From assembly GCA_009702045.1 (NCBI GenBank), contig WLIV01000001.1, positions 124,001-188,000 of the forward strand: 64,000 nucleotides of DNA, read 5' to 3'. This document shows positions 45,698 to 54,482 of the stretch, piece after piece. This DNA is from Actinomycetota bacterium (GTDB taxonomy: Bacteria; Actinomycetota; Acidimicrobiia; Acidimicrobiales; Ilumatobacteraceae). The position numbers and the translations under genes were made by a program. The notes under the pieces were generated by a model, which was not told where the DNA came from, did not search any database, and was given only the letters and a program-made list of their open reading frames with translations. Position 1 is the first letter of the stretch. The number at the start of each line of letters is the position of its first letter.

Positions 45698-46249
45698 ATG
45701 TCGAACGTACGAGAGAGCGACCTGATCGCTGGGGTTCACGTGGTCGAGCCGTCGATTCACGGCGATCAGCGTGGCCTGTTCATCGAGACCTACCGTCGCG
45801 AGTGGTTCCCGAACGCCCGCGAGATGCTGCAGAGCAACCGCTCGAACAAGCAGCAGGGTGCACTGGTGGGTCTGCACTACCACCTGCACCAGGCCGACTA
45901 CTGGTACACGCCGGTCGGCACGATCCGCGTGGTGCTGCACGACCTACGCGATGGTGGCCCTACCGACGGGGCCACGCAGACCATCGACATCTCCGGCGAG
46001 AACCACCTCGGGGTGTACATCCCGCCCGGTGTCGCCCACGGGTTCTCGGCCCTCACCGATGTCGTCATGACCTACCTGGTCGACGGTTATTACAACCCGG
46101 CCGATGAGCTTGGTGTGTTGTGGAGCGATTCGGTGATCGGAGCCGATTGGGGCGTCGCCGAACCGATCCTTTCCGAACGTGATCGGAACAATCCGTTGCG
46201 CGCCGACCTGCCGGTTGGCCGCCGCCCGTACTGGCCGATGAGGACCTGA
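45698..46249 (+). CDS. rmlC: dTDP-4-dehydrorhamnose 3,5-epimerase family protein
   Basis: This 183-residue cupin protein contains 'LIAGVHVVEPSIHGDQRGLFIETYRREWF', 'QGALVGLHYHLHQADYWYTPVGTIRVVLHDLRDG' and 'GVYIPPGVAHGFSALTDVVMTYLVDGYYNPADELGVLW'. These are the RmlC positions for substrate-binding Arg and His residues, including a His in GLHYHLHQ. It catalyses the third step of dTDP-L-rhamnose synthesis. A CATACT hexamer (45685-45690) lies seven bases before the ATG, which suggests its own promoter even though the LCP gene ends just upstream. rmlB follows after one base. Confidence 0.92.
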   Translation: MSNVRESDLIAGVHVVEPSIHGDQRGLFIETYRREWFPNAREMLQSNRSNKQQGALVGLHYHLHQADYWYTPVGTIRVVLHDLRDGGPTDGATQTIDISGENHLGVYIPPGVAHGFSALTDVVMTYLVDGYYNPADELGVLWSDSVIGADWGVAEPILSERDRNNPLRADLPVGRRPYWPMRT

Positions 46250-46250
46250 C

Positions 46251-47216
46251 ATGAAACTGTTTGTCACCGGCGCTGCTGGATTCATCGGTTCCAACTATGT
46301 GCGCTGGGTGCTCGCCAACAGTGACGACGAGGTCACGATCTTCGACGCACTGACGTATGCCGGCAACCTCGAGAGCATTCGTGACGTGCTCGAGAACCCG
46401 CGTTGCCGATTCGTACATGCCGACATCTGCGACCAGGACGCTGTGCTGCAGGCGATGGACGGACACGAGGCGGTGGTGCACTTCGCCGCCGAAAGCCACG
46501 TCGACCGCAGCATCGCCGATCCGTACGCGTTCGTCCGTACGAACTGCTTCGGTACGAACGTCGTCTGCGACGTCGCCCGCCAGGTAGGTGTCGGTCGGTT
46601 CCTGCACATCAGCACCGACGAGGTGTACGGCAGCATCGATGTTGGTTCGTTCAGCGAGACCGATCGCCTCACGCCGCGCTCGCCGTACAGCGCGTCGAAG
46701 GCCGGCAGCGACCTCATCGCACTGAGCTACGTCACCACTCACGATCTGCCGGTGGTGGTCACCCGTTGTAGCAACAACTACGGCGCGTACCAGTTCCCCG
46801 AGAAGGTCATCCCGCTGTTCACCACGAACCTGCTCGATGGCCAGCAGGTGCCCCTGTACGGCGATGGCGGCAACGTGCGCGACTGGATTCACGTGGAGGA
46901 CCACAACCGGGCGGCACACCTCGTGCTGCAGCGCGGTGTGGTGGGCGAGGTGTACAACATCGGAGCGCACCACGAGATCACCAACCGTGAACTCACCTAC
47001 ACGCTGCTGGAGCTGTGTGGTCGCGACGAGTCGGCGATCCGGCCAGTCGCCGACCGCCTGGGCCACGACCGTCGCTACTCGGTGAACATCGACAAGATCA
47101 CGTCGCTCGGGTGGCAGGTGGAGCGCACGTTCGATCAGGCGATCGAGGAGACCGTGCGTTGGTATCGCGACAACCGCTGGTGGTGGGAGCCGTTGAAGGC
47201 CCAGGCCGGTCTCTGA
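46251..47216 (+). CDS. rmlB: dTDP-glucose 4,6-dehydratase
   Basis: This 321-residue SDR enzyme has the NAD motif 'GAAGFIGSNYVRW', the active-site 'STDEVYGS' (Asp-Glu of the dehydratase), the catalytic YSASK, and 'RCSNNYGAYQFPEKVIPLFTTN' with 'GDGGNVRDWIHVEDH'. It converts dTDP-glucose to dTDP-4-keto-6-deoxyglucose, step two of rhamnose synthesis. The stop overlaps the rmlD ATG (TGATG), so rmlC-rmlB-rmlD are one translationally coupled unit. Glucose-1-phosphate thymidylyltransferase (RmlA) is not adjacent. Confidence 0.95.
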   Translation: MKLFVTGAAGFIGSNYVRWVLANSDDEVTIFDALTYAGNLESIRDVLENPRCRFVHADICDQDAVLQAMDGHEAVVHFAAESHVDRSIADPYAFVRTNCFGTNVVCDVARQVGVGRFLHISTDEVYGSIDVGSFSETDRLTPRSPYSASKAGSDLIALSYVTTHDLPVVVTRCSNNYGAYQFPEKVIPLFTTNLLDGQQVPLYGDGGNVRDWIHVEDHNRAAHLVLQRGVVGEVYNIGAHHEITNRELTYTLLELCGRDESAIRPVADRLGHDRRYSVNIDKITSLGWQVERTFDQAIEETVRWYRDNRWWWEPLKAQAGL

Positions 47217-48070
47217 TGCGTGTGTTGATCACCGGGGCACGCGGTCAGCTCGGCACCGACCTCGTTCGCCATTGCACGGCTGCGGGTGACGATGTGTTGG
47301 CCGTTGACCGTGCCGGACTCGACATCGAGTCGCGTTCGGCGGTGCTCTCCGCGGTGACTGCGCTGGCACCTGATGTGGTGTTGAACTGCGCGTCATGGAC
47401 GGCCGTCGACGCCTGTGAAGGCGACCCTCAACGGGCACACTCGGCGAATGGTCTCGCGGTGCGGTGGCTGGCAGAGGCCTGTGCTCGCACTGATGCACAC
47501 CTCGTGCAGATCAGCACCGATTATGTCTTCGACGGCACGCTGCACGGCGCCTATTCGGAATGGGACGCCACGAACCCGCGCAGCGTGTACGGGCGCAGCA
47601 AGCTTGTCGGCGAGCGCGAAGCTGCTGTCCTCGGAACGGGCGCAGCCGTGGTGCGAACCTCGTGGGTGAGCGGCGAGCACGGCAACAACATGCTGAAGAC
47701 AATCATGCGGCTGGCGGGCGAGCGCACGCAGTTGCAGTTCGTTGACGACCAAGTGGGCCAGCCCACGTTCACCGCCGACCTGGCCGTCGTGCTGCGACGC
47801 ATTGCGCTGGATCGGTTGAGTGGGGTGGTGCACGCCACGAATCAGGGTGCTGTGTCGTGGTACGAGTTCGCGGTGGAGGTCGTCACGGCGATGGGGAAGG
47901 ATCCGGCGATGGTGCAGCCGATCGCCACGGCTGAACTCCAGCCACAGCGCCCTGCGCCGCGGCCGGCAAACAGCGTGCTCGACAACGCGGTCTTGCGCGC
48001 TGCCGGGTACGCACCGCTACGCGACTTTCGCGAACCGCTGCGCGAGGTCGTGCAGGCCCTGCTCAGCTGA
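47216..48070 (+). CDS. rmlD: dTDP-4-dehydrorhamnose reductase
   Basis: This 284-residue SDR enzyme has 'ITGARGQLGTDLVRH', 'NCASWTAVDACEGDPQRAHSANG', 'QISTDYVFDGTLHGAYSEWD' and the catalytic YGRSK, plus 'RTSWVSGEHGNNMLKTIMRLA'. It reduces the keto group to give dTDP-L-rhamnose. The first ATG overlaps the rmlB stop. Its 3' end overlaps the converging citrate-lyase-like gene by eight bases. Confidence 0.95.
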   Translation: MRVLITGARGQLGTDLVRHCTAAGDDVLAVDRAGLDIESRSAVLSAVTALAPDVVLNCASWTAVDACEGDPQRAHSANGLAVRWLAEACARTDAHLVQISTDYVFDGTLHGAYSEWDATNPRSVYGRSKLVGEREAAVLGTGAAVVRTSWVSGEHGNNMLKTIMRLAGERTQLQFVDDQVGQPTFTADLAVVLRRIALDRLSGVVHATNQGAVSWYEFAVEVVTAMGKDPAMVQPIATAELQPQRPAPRPANSVLDNAVLRAAGYAPLRDFREPLREVVQALLS

Positions 48071-48866
48071 GCGTTGCGAGGATTCGCCGGGCGCGGCGGG
48101 CGACGGCCTCGTCGATCATCTGACCCGATGGATCACGCACCGCACCTTCGCTGCCGTTGAGCAGCGCAAGCACCTCGCGTGCCCATTCCACCTCGGCGGG
48201 GGACGCGCTGAATGCAGCGTTGACCGGGGCACAGTGCGAGGGGTGGATGACGGCACGGCCAGAGAAGCCGAGATGCGCGAGCTCGGTTGATGTGCCGGTC
48301 AGCGACTCGAGGTCGTCGATCTGTAGGTGCACACCTCCGATGGGTGCGGCGAGTCCGGCCGCAGCGCAGGCGATCACCAGACGCACCCGTGCGTGGTCGA
48401 TCAGCCCCTGCCCGCCGGGAAGTCTGCCGCCCAGGTCGGCGAGCAGATCAACCTCGCCGAGGTGGCAGCACGTCACCCCGTGGGCGGCCACTATCGCATC
48501 AAGATCGCGTAATGCGACGGCGGTTTCCACGAGGGGAGCGACAGCGATGCCGGGGAGTGACCAGTGCACTTCGGTGATCCATGCGACCGACTCGCACTTG
48601 GCGAGCACCAGGCCCTCCGGTCGAGTTGCCGCGCTCGCGAGCGCCTCCAGATCGCGGCGGCCTTCGTCGCCGGCGTTGATACGTACCCAACGCTGCGGGC
48701 GACTGTCGCCCGCGAGTGCTGCCGCTGCGTGCAGCCGGGCGGCCGACTTCCCGTCGGGCTTCACCGCGTCCTCGAGGTCGATGATGACCACGTCGGCGTC
48801 GACGGCGAGCGCCTTCGCAATTCGGTCGGGGCGATCGCCCGGGACGTAGAGCCAACTGCGGGTCAT
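48063..48866 (-). CDS. HpcH/HpaI aldolase/citrate lyase beta-like (CitE-like) protein
   Basis: This 267-residue TIM-barrel protein starts 'MTRSWLYVPGDRPDRIAKALAVDADVVIIDLEDAVKPDGKSAAR', the CitE/malyl-CoA lyase N-terminus, with the metal-binding Glu/Asp in DLEDAV. 'VRINAGDEGRRDLEAL' and 'SGRAVIHPSHCAPVNAAF' complete the pattern. Members cleave or form citramalyl-, malyl- or related acyl-CoAs, and some act as acyl-CoA thioesterases. It lies ten bases downstream of the acyl-CoA dehydrogenase stop, so the two likely work on the same acyl-CoA pathway. They are unrelated to the surrounding polysaccharide genes. Confidence 0.87.
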   Translation of the reverse strand: MTRSWLYVPGDRPDRIAKALAVDADVVIIDLEDAVKPDGKSAARLHAAAALAGDSRPQRWVRINAGDEGRRDLEALASAATRPEGLVLAKCESVAWITEVHWSLPGIAVAPLVETAVALRDLDAIVAAHGVTCCHLGEVDLLADLGGRLPGGQGLIDHARVRLVIACAAAGLAAPIGGVHLQIDDLESLTGTSTELAHLGFSGRAVIHPSHCAPVNAAFSASPAEVEWAREVLALLNGSEGAVRDPSGQMIDEAVARRARRILATLS

Positions 48867-48876
48867 GGGTTTCCGT

Positions 48877-50031
48877 TCAGTAACTACGCGGCAATCCGAG
48901 CACGTTCTGGCCGACGTAGGCCAGCACGAGGTTCGTGTTGATCGGTGCGACCTGGTAGAGCCGGGTCTCGCGGAATTTTCGTTCGATGTCGTACTCGGCG
49001 GCAAAGCCGAACCCACCGTGTGTGTCGAGGCAGGCGTTACCCGCCGCCCACGACGCCTCGGACGCCATCATCTTCGACAGGTTGGCTTCGGTACCGCACG
49101 GTTTGCCTGCGTCGAACAGGGCTGCCGCTTGTTTGCGCATCAGATCGGCTCCGGCCAACTGCGAATACGCGCGGGCGAGGGGGAACTGCACTCCCTGGTT
49201 GGCGCCGATGGGGCGGCCGAACACCTGACGTGTGTTGGCGTAGTCGACTGCCCGGTCGAGGAAGAACCGGCCGTCGCCGATGCACTCTGATGCGATCAGG
49301 ATGCGTTCGGCGTTCATCCCATCGAGGATGTGCCGAAATCCGTTCCCCTCGGTCCCCACCAATGCATCATGCGGGATCAGCACATCGTCGAAGAACACCT
49401 CGGTGGTGTTGTGGTTCATCATCGTCGGGATCGGCCGGATGGTGATGCCCTTGGCCACGCGCAGATCGACGAGGAACACCGACATACCGTCGGTCTTCTT
49501 CTGCACGTCGTCGTATGGGGTGGTGCGGGCGAGCAGGATCATCAGATCGCTGTACAGCGCCCGCGAGGTCCAGATCTTCTGGCCGTTGATCAGCCAGCCG
49601 TCGGCGGTGCGCTCGGCGCGGGTACGGATACGGGCTGTCTCGCTGCCGGCACCCGGTTCGGTAACGGCGAAGGCCTGCAGCCGGAGATCGCCATTGGCGA
49701 TCGCCGGCAGATAGGTGCGCTTCTGCTCCGGGGTTCCGTGCCGCAACAGCGTTCCCATGATGTACATCTGCGCGTGGCAGGCGGACGGGTTTCCGCCGGA
49801 GGCGGAGATTTCCTCGAGGATCACGCAAGCGCCGGCCAGTGGGAGTCCACCGCCGCCGTACTCCTCGGGGATGAGCGCGCCGAGGTAGCCGTTGCGGGTG
49901 AGTTCGCCCACGAACTCCTCCGGATAGCGGTCGGGCTCGAGCCCGCGCCAGTACTCGTTGCCGTACCTGTCGCACAGCCGCCGCACTTCGGCGCGGATCG
50001 GTTCGAACTCCTCGGGAATGCCGAAGTCCAT
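48877..50031 (-). CDS. Acyl-CoA dehydrogenase
   Basis: This 384-residue flavoprotein has the three-part ACAD fold. 'QAFAVTEPGAGSETARIRTRAERTADGWLINGQKIWTSRA' is the FAD/substrate-binding middle domain, and 'QVFGRPIGANQGVQFPLARAYSQL' with 'NACLDTHGGFGFAAEYDIERKFRETRLYQVAPINTNLVLAYVGQNVLGL' makes the C-terminal helices. It oxidises an acyl-CoA to the 2,3-enoyl-CoA. It is the first gene of a two-gene unit with the CitE-like protein. The 128 bases between it and the divergent glycosyltransferase contain no obvious -10 for that gene. Confidence 0.92.
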   Translation of the reverse strand: MDFGIPEEFEPIRAEVRRLCDRYGNEYWRGLEPDRYPEEFVGELTRNGYLGALIPEEYGGGGLPLAGACVILEEISASGGNPSACHAQMYIMGTLLRHGTPEQKRTYLPAIANGDLRLQAFAVTEPGAGSETARIRTRAERTADGWLINGQKIWTSRALYSDLMILLARTTPYDDVQKKTDGMSVFLVDLRVAKGITIRPIPTMMNHNTTEVFFDDVLIPHDALVGTEGNGFRHILDGMNAERILIASECIGDGRFFLDRAVDYANTRQVFGRPIGANQGVQFPLARAYSQLAGADLMRKQAAALFDAGKPCGTEANLSKMMASEASWAAGNACLDTHGGFGFAAEYDIERKFRETRLYQVAPINTNLVLAYVGQNVLGLPRSY

Positions 50032-50159
50032 GTGTCTCCTCGGGGTGAACGGCCGATCGGGCCGTCGGGTCCGACCGCGAACGCTACGCCACGCACCCGG
50101 TCGGGGTCACGTTCGGTCGTGCCACAGGCATTGCCGGGGAACCTCTGCGTCGCCGCGCC

Positions 50160-51239
50160 ATGATGGAGCCCGTGCGCGTCGCCTACACCCTCGAGCAATG
50201 CTGGCACCGGGTGCCGGGTGGCACCGGGGTTGCTGCGCTGCGCACCGCCGAGGCGTTGATGGCCCACCACGATGTGGAGTTGATTGGAGTCGCGGGTGTC
50301 CATCGCCGTCCACCGCTGGATCCGTGGGTGCCATCGATCCCGATCGCGCACCTGCCGATCGCCGGTGGGTGGATGTACGAGACCTGGCTGCGTCTGCAAT
50401 GGCCGAAGCTGGAGTGGGCCACCGGGAAGGTCGACATCGCCCACGCCACGACGCTGATCCCGTGCCCGACGGATGCTCAGCTGGTGGTCACATTGCACGA
50501 CCTTGCGTTCGTGCACACCCCGGAGTTCTTCACTCGCCACGGGGTGCGTGTCTTCAAACGCAGTCTCAAGCACATCCGTGAGCGCGCCGACTTGGTGCTG
50601 TGCTGCAGCGAAGCCACGATGGACGACTGTGTGCTCGCCGGTATCGGTGCCCACCGACTGCGGCTCGTGCCACTCGGTGTGGAAGCGGCTCGTGCCGATG
50701 CGGGCGAGGTGGCACGTGTTCGTGCCGCCTACGACCTGCCGGAGGAGTACCTGTTGTTCGTGGGCACGGTTGAGCCGCGCAAGAACCTCAAAGGGCTGAT
50801 CGCCGCGCTCGATGAACTGCCTGATGCACCATTGCTGGTGGTCGCTGGCGCATCCGGGTGGGGCGATGCCGGTGGCGAACCGCACCCCGGTGTGAAGTTC
50901 CTCGGGTTCATTCCCAGCGATGACCTCGCCGGTCTCTACGCCGGCGCATGCGTGTTCTGCTACCCGAGTACGCGTGAGGGTTACGGGCTTCCCGTGCTCG
51001 AGGCCATGGCGCAGGGCACCCCGGTGGTCACCAGCCGGGGCACCGCCACCGAGGAGGTCGCCGGCGACGCGGCCGTGCTGATCGACCCACTCGACGTGAA
51101 AGATATCGCTCGCGGTATCGACGACGCTCGGCGTCGCTGCGACGAGCTGTCGAGCAAAGGTCTCCTCCGCGCCCAGCGGCACGGATGGGACGCGACCGCC
51201 GCGCTCACCGTCGCCGCGTACAAGGAGCTGGCCGGATGA
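50160..51239 (+). CDS. Glycosyltransferase family 4
   Basis: This 359-residue protein has a GT-B fold. The N-terminal half shows 'VPGGTGVAALRTAEALMAHHDVELIGVAG' and 'ATTLIPCPTDAQLVVTLHDLAFVHTPEFFTRHGVRVFKRSL', and the C-terminal half has 'LLFVGTVEPRKNLKGLIAALDEL' and the GT4 nucleotide-sugar motif 'CYPSTREGYGLPVLEAMAQGTPVVTS' with the EGYGLPxLEA glutamates. Donor and acceptor are unknown. Its stop overlaps the next ATG by four bases (ATGA). The start is one of two adjacent ATGs (50160, 50163). Confidence 0.9.
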   Translation: MMEPVRVAYTLEQCWHRVPGGTGVAALRTAEALMAHHDVELIGVAGVHRRPPLDPWVPSIPIAHLPIAGGWMYETWLRLQWPKLEWATGKVDIAHATTLIPCPTDAQLVVTLHDLAFVHTPEFFTRHGVRVFKRSLKHIRERADLVLCCSEATMDDCVLAGIGAHRLRLVPLGVEAARADAGEVARVRAAYDLPEEYLLFVGTVEPRKNLKGLIAALDELPDAPLLVVAGASGWGDAGGEPHPGVKFLGFIPSDDLAGLYAGACVFCYPSTREGYGLPVLEAMAQGTPVVTSRGTATEEVAGDAAVLIDPLDVKDIARGIDDARRRCDELSSKGLLRAQRHGWDATAALTVAAYKELAG

Positions 51240-52342
51240 CCCGACCGTCGGTGCTCGTCAACATGCTGTGGTGCGTGCCCGGCAAGGTGGGTGGGTCTGA
51301 GGAATACCTCGTCCGCCAGTTGCGGGGACTCGCCGAACTTCCCAAACCGCAGTGGCATCCCACTGTGGCAGTGGCCCGCGGTCTGGCGGCAGCGCACCCC
51401 GAGCTCGCAGTGGCCGCAACGGTGGTCGAGCCTCGGTTCGAGAGCGACAGTCGCCTGCGACGTATCGCCGGCGAGATCACGTGGTTGCGTTCGCACAGTC
51501 GGGACGCCGCACTGGTCCACCACGGCGGCGGTACTGCTCCGCTGATGGGTCACCGTCCGTATGTGCTCACCATCCACGACCTGCAGTTCCGCACATACCC
51601 CGAGTACTTCTCGCGCAAGAAACGCGCGTATCTCGGGGCGGTGATCCCCAGGTCGGCACGACGTGCTGCGATGGTGGCCGTCCCCAGTGAGTACGTGCGC
51701 GAATGCGTGATCAGTGCCTACGGAGTCCATGAGGATCGGGTGATGGTGGTGCCCCACGGCATCGAGCCTGCGCTCGCCGACGACGCCACAGCGGCGGACG
51801 AGCTACGCGTCCGGTATGCACTTGGCGATGGCCCGATCATCGTGTACCCCGCAGTCACCCACCCGCACAAGCACCACGAGTTCCTGCTGCGGATGATGCG
51901 CGACCACTGGACCGACCCTGATCTGCGGTTGGTGCTCACGGGCGGTGAAGGTGCCGCAGAAGCGGTGGTGAGCACTTGCACCGACAGCCGGGTGAAGCGG
52001 CTGGGGCGTGTGCCTGCGGCTGACCGCAATGGTCTGTTGGCGATGGCCGAGGCGATGGTGTTCCCCAGCCAGTACGAGGGTTTCGGTGCACCGCTGATCG
52101 AGGCGATGACGCTCGGTGCACCAGTGATTTGCAGCGACGCCACCTGCATGCCCGGGATCGTCGGCGATGCCGGACTCGTGCTGCCATTGCTGCCGCATGC
52201 ATGGGCCGACGCGCTGGTCGAGGTGGGGCGCCGACGAGTGGAGCTGGTCGCAGCCGGTCACCGACGCGCGCTGGACTTCACATCGCGCGCCAGCGGAGCC
52301 GCACTCGCTGAGGTGTACACGCGAGCGTTGAAGTTGTCATGA
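51236..52342 (+). CDS. Glycosyltransferase family 4
   Basis: This 368-residue GT-B protein has 'MLWCVPGKVGGSEEYLVRQLRGL', 'LTIHDLQFRTYPEYFSRKKRAYLGAVIPRSARRA', 'AVPSEYVRECVISAYGV' and 'VFPSQYEGFGAPLIEAMTLGAPVICSDATCMPGIVGDAGL'. It is a retaining GT4 enzyme similar in plan to the preceding gene. Four-base ATGA overlaps on both sides couple it to its neighbours, so the three glycosyltransferases should be made in equal amounts and probably act in succession on one glycan. Confidence 0.9.
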   Translation: MTRPSVLVNMLWCVPGKVGGSEEYLVRQLRGLAELPKPQWHPTVAVARGLAAAHPELAVAATVVEPRFESDSRLRRIAGEITWLRSHSRDAALVHHGGGTAPLMGHRPYVLTIHDLQFRTYPEYFSRKKRAYLGAVIPRSARRAAMVAVPSEYVRECVISAYGVHEDRVMVVPHGIEPALADDATAADELRVRYALGDGPIIVYPAVTHPHKHHEFLLRMMRDHWTDPDLRLVLTGGEGAAEAVVSTCTDSRVKRLGRVPAADRNGLLAMAEAMVFPSQYEGFGAPLIEAMTLGAPVICSDATCMPGIVGDAGLVLPLLPHAWADALVEVGRRRVELVAAGHRRALDFTSRASGAALAEVYTRALKLS

Positions 52343-53583
52343 ACCAGGCACCTGTCGACCAGCCTCTGCGATTGGCGGTGCTGTGCCCCCACTTCGCCCC
52401 CGATACCGCGCCCACGGGCGAGGTGATCACGCGGATCGTGCACGAACTCGCGGCGCTGGGTCACGAGCTACATGTCATCACTGCCCTGCCCTGGTACCGC
52501 GAACACCGCCTTGAGGTGGGTTGGGAAGGGAAGTGGGTCCGCAAGGAGCGCACGGAGTGGGGTTCGATCACTCGTGTCAATCCGTTCCCTGGCGATGACA
52601 AGCGCAATCTCCTGCGTCGGGCGGCCGGGTTCGCGGGGTTCAGCGCGCTCGCCGGGCTCACCTCACTCGTCGGGGGTCGTGTCGATGCGGTCATCGCCAT
52701 GTCGCCACCGCTGACGATGGGCCTCACCGGCTGGGGGACGCACCTGGTGCGACGCGGACCGTTGGTGTTCAACATCCAGGACGTGTTCCCCGACGCTGCT
52801 GTTGAGACCGGGGCGATCACCAACAACAAGATCATTGCCGTCGCTCGCTGGCTCGAACGCGTCAGCTACCAGCGCTCCGCCGCTGTGACGGTGCTGTCCG
52901 ACGACCTTCGCGACAACGTTGCTGCGAAGGTCAAGGCGAAGTATCGCGACCGGGTGCATGTCATTCCGAACTTCGTGGACACCGAGTTCATCCGTCCTGC
53001 CGACCGCATCACCGACCTCCGCCGCGAGTTGGGGATCGGCGAGGAACCGGTGGTGCTCTACGCCGGGAACGTCGGTTTCTCGCAATCATTGGAAATGGTG
53101 GTCGACGCGGCCGCCGAGTTTCCACACGCGACGTTCCTGATCAACGGCGATGGGGCCGCGCGGTCCACGTTGGAGCGGCGCGCGTCCCACCTCCCGAACG
53201 TGCGCTTCAGCGGGTATCAGCCCAAGGCGCGGGTGCCCGAGGTGTTGGCCACCGGCGATGTGCACCTCGTGCCGCTGAAACGGGGTCTGGGGCGCGTCAG
53301 CGTGCCGTCCAAGACCTACTCGATCCTCGCGGCTGGTCGGCCGGTGCTGGCGGCGATCGACCCGGGAACCGAGGTGCCGCGCATGCTGGCGGCCAGTGGC
53401 GGCGGGCTCGCAGTGGCCCCCGACGACCCGACGGCGTTCATCGATGGCTTGCGAACACTGCTCAGCGATCTCCCTGCAGCACAAGCAATGGGCGCTGCGG
53501 GACGTGAATGGGTGCTCGGCGCGGCCTCTCCAGCCGCAGTTGCGATGGCCTATGAGCGCCTGGTGCGATCGCTGCGCCGCTAG
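52339..53583 (+). CDS. Glycosyltransferase family 4, WbuB/WcaI-like
   Basis: This 414-residue protein starts 'RLAVLCPHFAPDTAPTGEVITRIVHELAALGHELHVITALPWY', the N-terminus of WbuB/WcaI-like transferases that act in O-antigen or colanic acid synthesis. 'RGPLVFNIQDVFPDAAVETG' and 'VVLYAGNVGFSQSLEMVVDAA' follow, with 'VPSKTYSILAAGRPVLAAIDPGTE' as the C-terminal donor loop. Related enzymes transfer N-acetylfucosamine or fucose-like residues, but the sugar here is unknown. It ends the overlapping trio. Confidence 0.88.
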   Translation: MNQAPVDQPLRLAVLCPHFAPDTAPTGEVITRIVHELAALGHELHVITALPWYREHRLEVGWEGKWVRKERTEWGSITRVNPFPGDDKRNLLRRAAGFAGFSALAGLTSLVGGRVDAVIAMSPPLTMGLTGWGTHLVRRGPLVFNIQDVFPDAAVETGAITNNKIIAVARWLERVSYQRSAAVTVLSDDLRDNVAAKVKAKYRDRVHVIPNFVDTEFIRPADRITDLRRELGIGEEPVVLYAGNVGFSQSLEMVVDAAAEFPHATFLINGDGAARSTLERRASHLPNVRFSGYQPKARVPEVLATGDVHLVPLKRGLGRVSVPSKTYSILAAGRPVLAAIDPGTEVPRMLAASGGGLAVAPDDPTAFIDGLRTLLSDLPAAQAMGAAGREWVLGAASPAAVAMAYERLVRSLRR

Positions 53584-53624
53584 GGCTGTTCTGCCGACCG
53601 TTCATATTTGAGGTGCGGAGCCGA

Positions 53625-53630
53625 TAACCT
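53625..53630 (+). promoter_or_regulatory. Predicted -10 hexamer before the membrane-anchored protein gene
   Basis: TAACCT lies nine bases before the GTG start at 53640 and would begin a new transcript carrying the membrane-anchored protein, the nucleotidyltransferase and the altered SDR. Confidence 0.45.
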
Positions 53631-53639
53631 CGCACCCTC

Positions 53640-54482
53640 GTGGCCTCATCATCGTCCGCAAGAAAAGTCGCCAAGCTCGCATCTCGTGGCAAGGGCAAGA
53701 GGGTCCGCTTCTCCGGCGGCACTACTTTCCCCGTCTCCATGGGCGCAATCATCTTGGTGATGGTCCTCCTCATCGCATATGCCAAGGCCAGCGTGCCGGG
53801 CGCAGAGACGGGCGCGCCTCAGCCGGGCGACGAGTGGGTTGCCGCCTATTCGTTCCGTGTCTGCGATCAGGAGTTCAACCTCACTGGCACCGCCGCAGAG
53901 CTGACGAAGGATGCCTCCACCGGTAACCCCGACAAGCTGAATGCCGGCACCGACAACGCTGATGGCATCATTCACTACCACCCCCAGAAGGGTGGAGCCA
54001 CGGGCCGCAGGGCCAAGTTCGGCGTGTTCCTCAGTACGTACGGCGTGAAGCTCAACAACACCACGCTCACGCTTCCCACCGCCCAGGTGGGCCTTGGCGA
54101 GACGAACTCGTGGTCGATCAAGGACGACATCTTCAAGGGCACGTCCTGTGCAGGCAAGACCCCGGCGCTGAAGGTGCGCGTGTGGAACGACTACACGTCA
54201 GGTGCGTTCTACGACAACGTCACCGACTTCACCAACCTGCGGTTCGTCCGTAACGGAATGGTCTTCGTCGTCGCGATTGTCCCCAACGACTTCGAGATCC
54301 CGCGTCCTGCCTCGTCCTGCGACCTCGAAGGATTCGGTGCCATCGGTTCCGGAAACCTGTGCAAGTCGGGTACGACCGACACCACGGTTCCTAGCGACAC
54401 CACGGTTCCGAGCGACACCACCGTCACCGGCGACACGACGGTCACCACCACTCCCGGCACCAGCGTCACCCCTACGACCTGA
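53640..54482 (+). CDS. Membrane-anchored extracytoplasmic protein of unknown function
   Basis: This 280-residue protein has a basic cytoplasmic start (ARKVAKLASRGKGKRVRF), one membrane segment (about residues 33-50), and an extracellular domain with four cysteines (VCDQEF, GTSCAG, SSCDLEG and NLCKSG) that could form two disulfides. The tail is a Thr/Ser/Asp-rich repeat of the unit (T)TVPSDT. I do not recognise the family. Its stop overlaps the ATG of the sugar nucleotidyltransferase (TGATG), so a role in the same glycan pathway or in wall assembly is inferred. Confidence 0.65.
   Translation: MASSSSARKVAKLASRGKGKRVRFSGGTTFPVSMGAIILVMVLLIAYAKASVPGAETGAPQPGDEWVAAYSFRVCDQEFNLTGTAAELTKDASTGNPDKLNAGTDNADGIIHYHPQKGGATGRRAKFGVFLSTYGVKLNNTTLTLPTAQVGLGETNSWSIKDDIFKGTSCAGKTPALKVRVWNDYTSGAFYDNVTDFTNLRFVRNGMVFVVAIVPNDFEIPRPASSCDLEGFGAIGSGNLCKSGTTDTTVPSDTTVPSDTTVTGDTTVTTTPGTSVTPTT

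Noticed and set aside
48063-50031. The CitE-like/acyl-CoA dehydrogenase pair as a horizontally inserted island
   Set aside because: Base composition and codon choice look like the neighbours, and there are no mobile-element remnants or flanking repeats.
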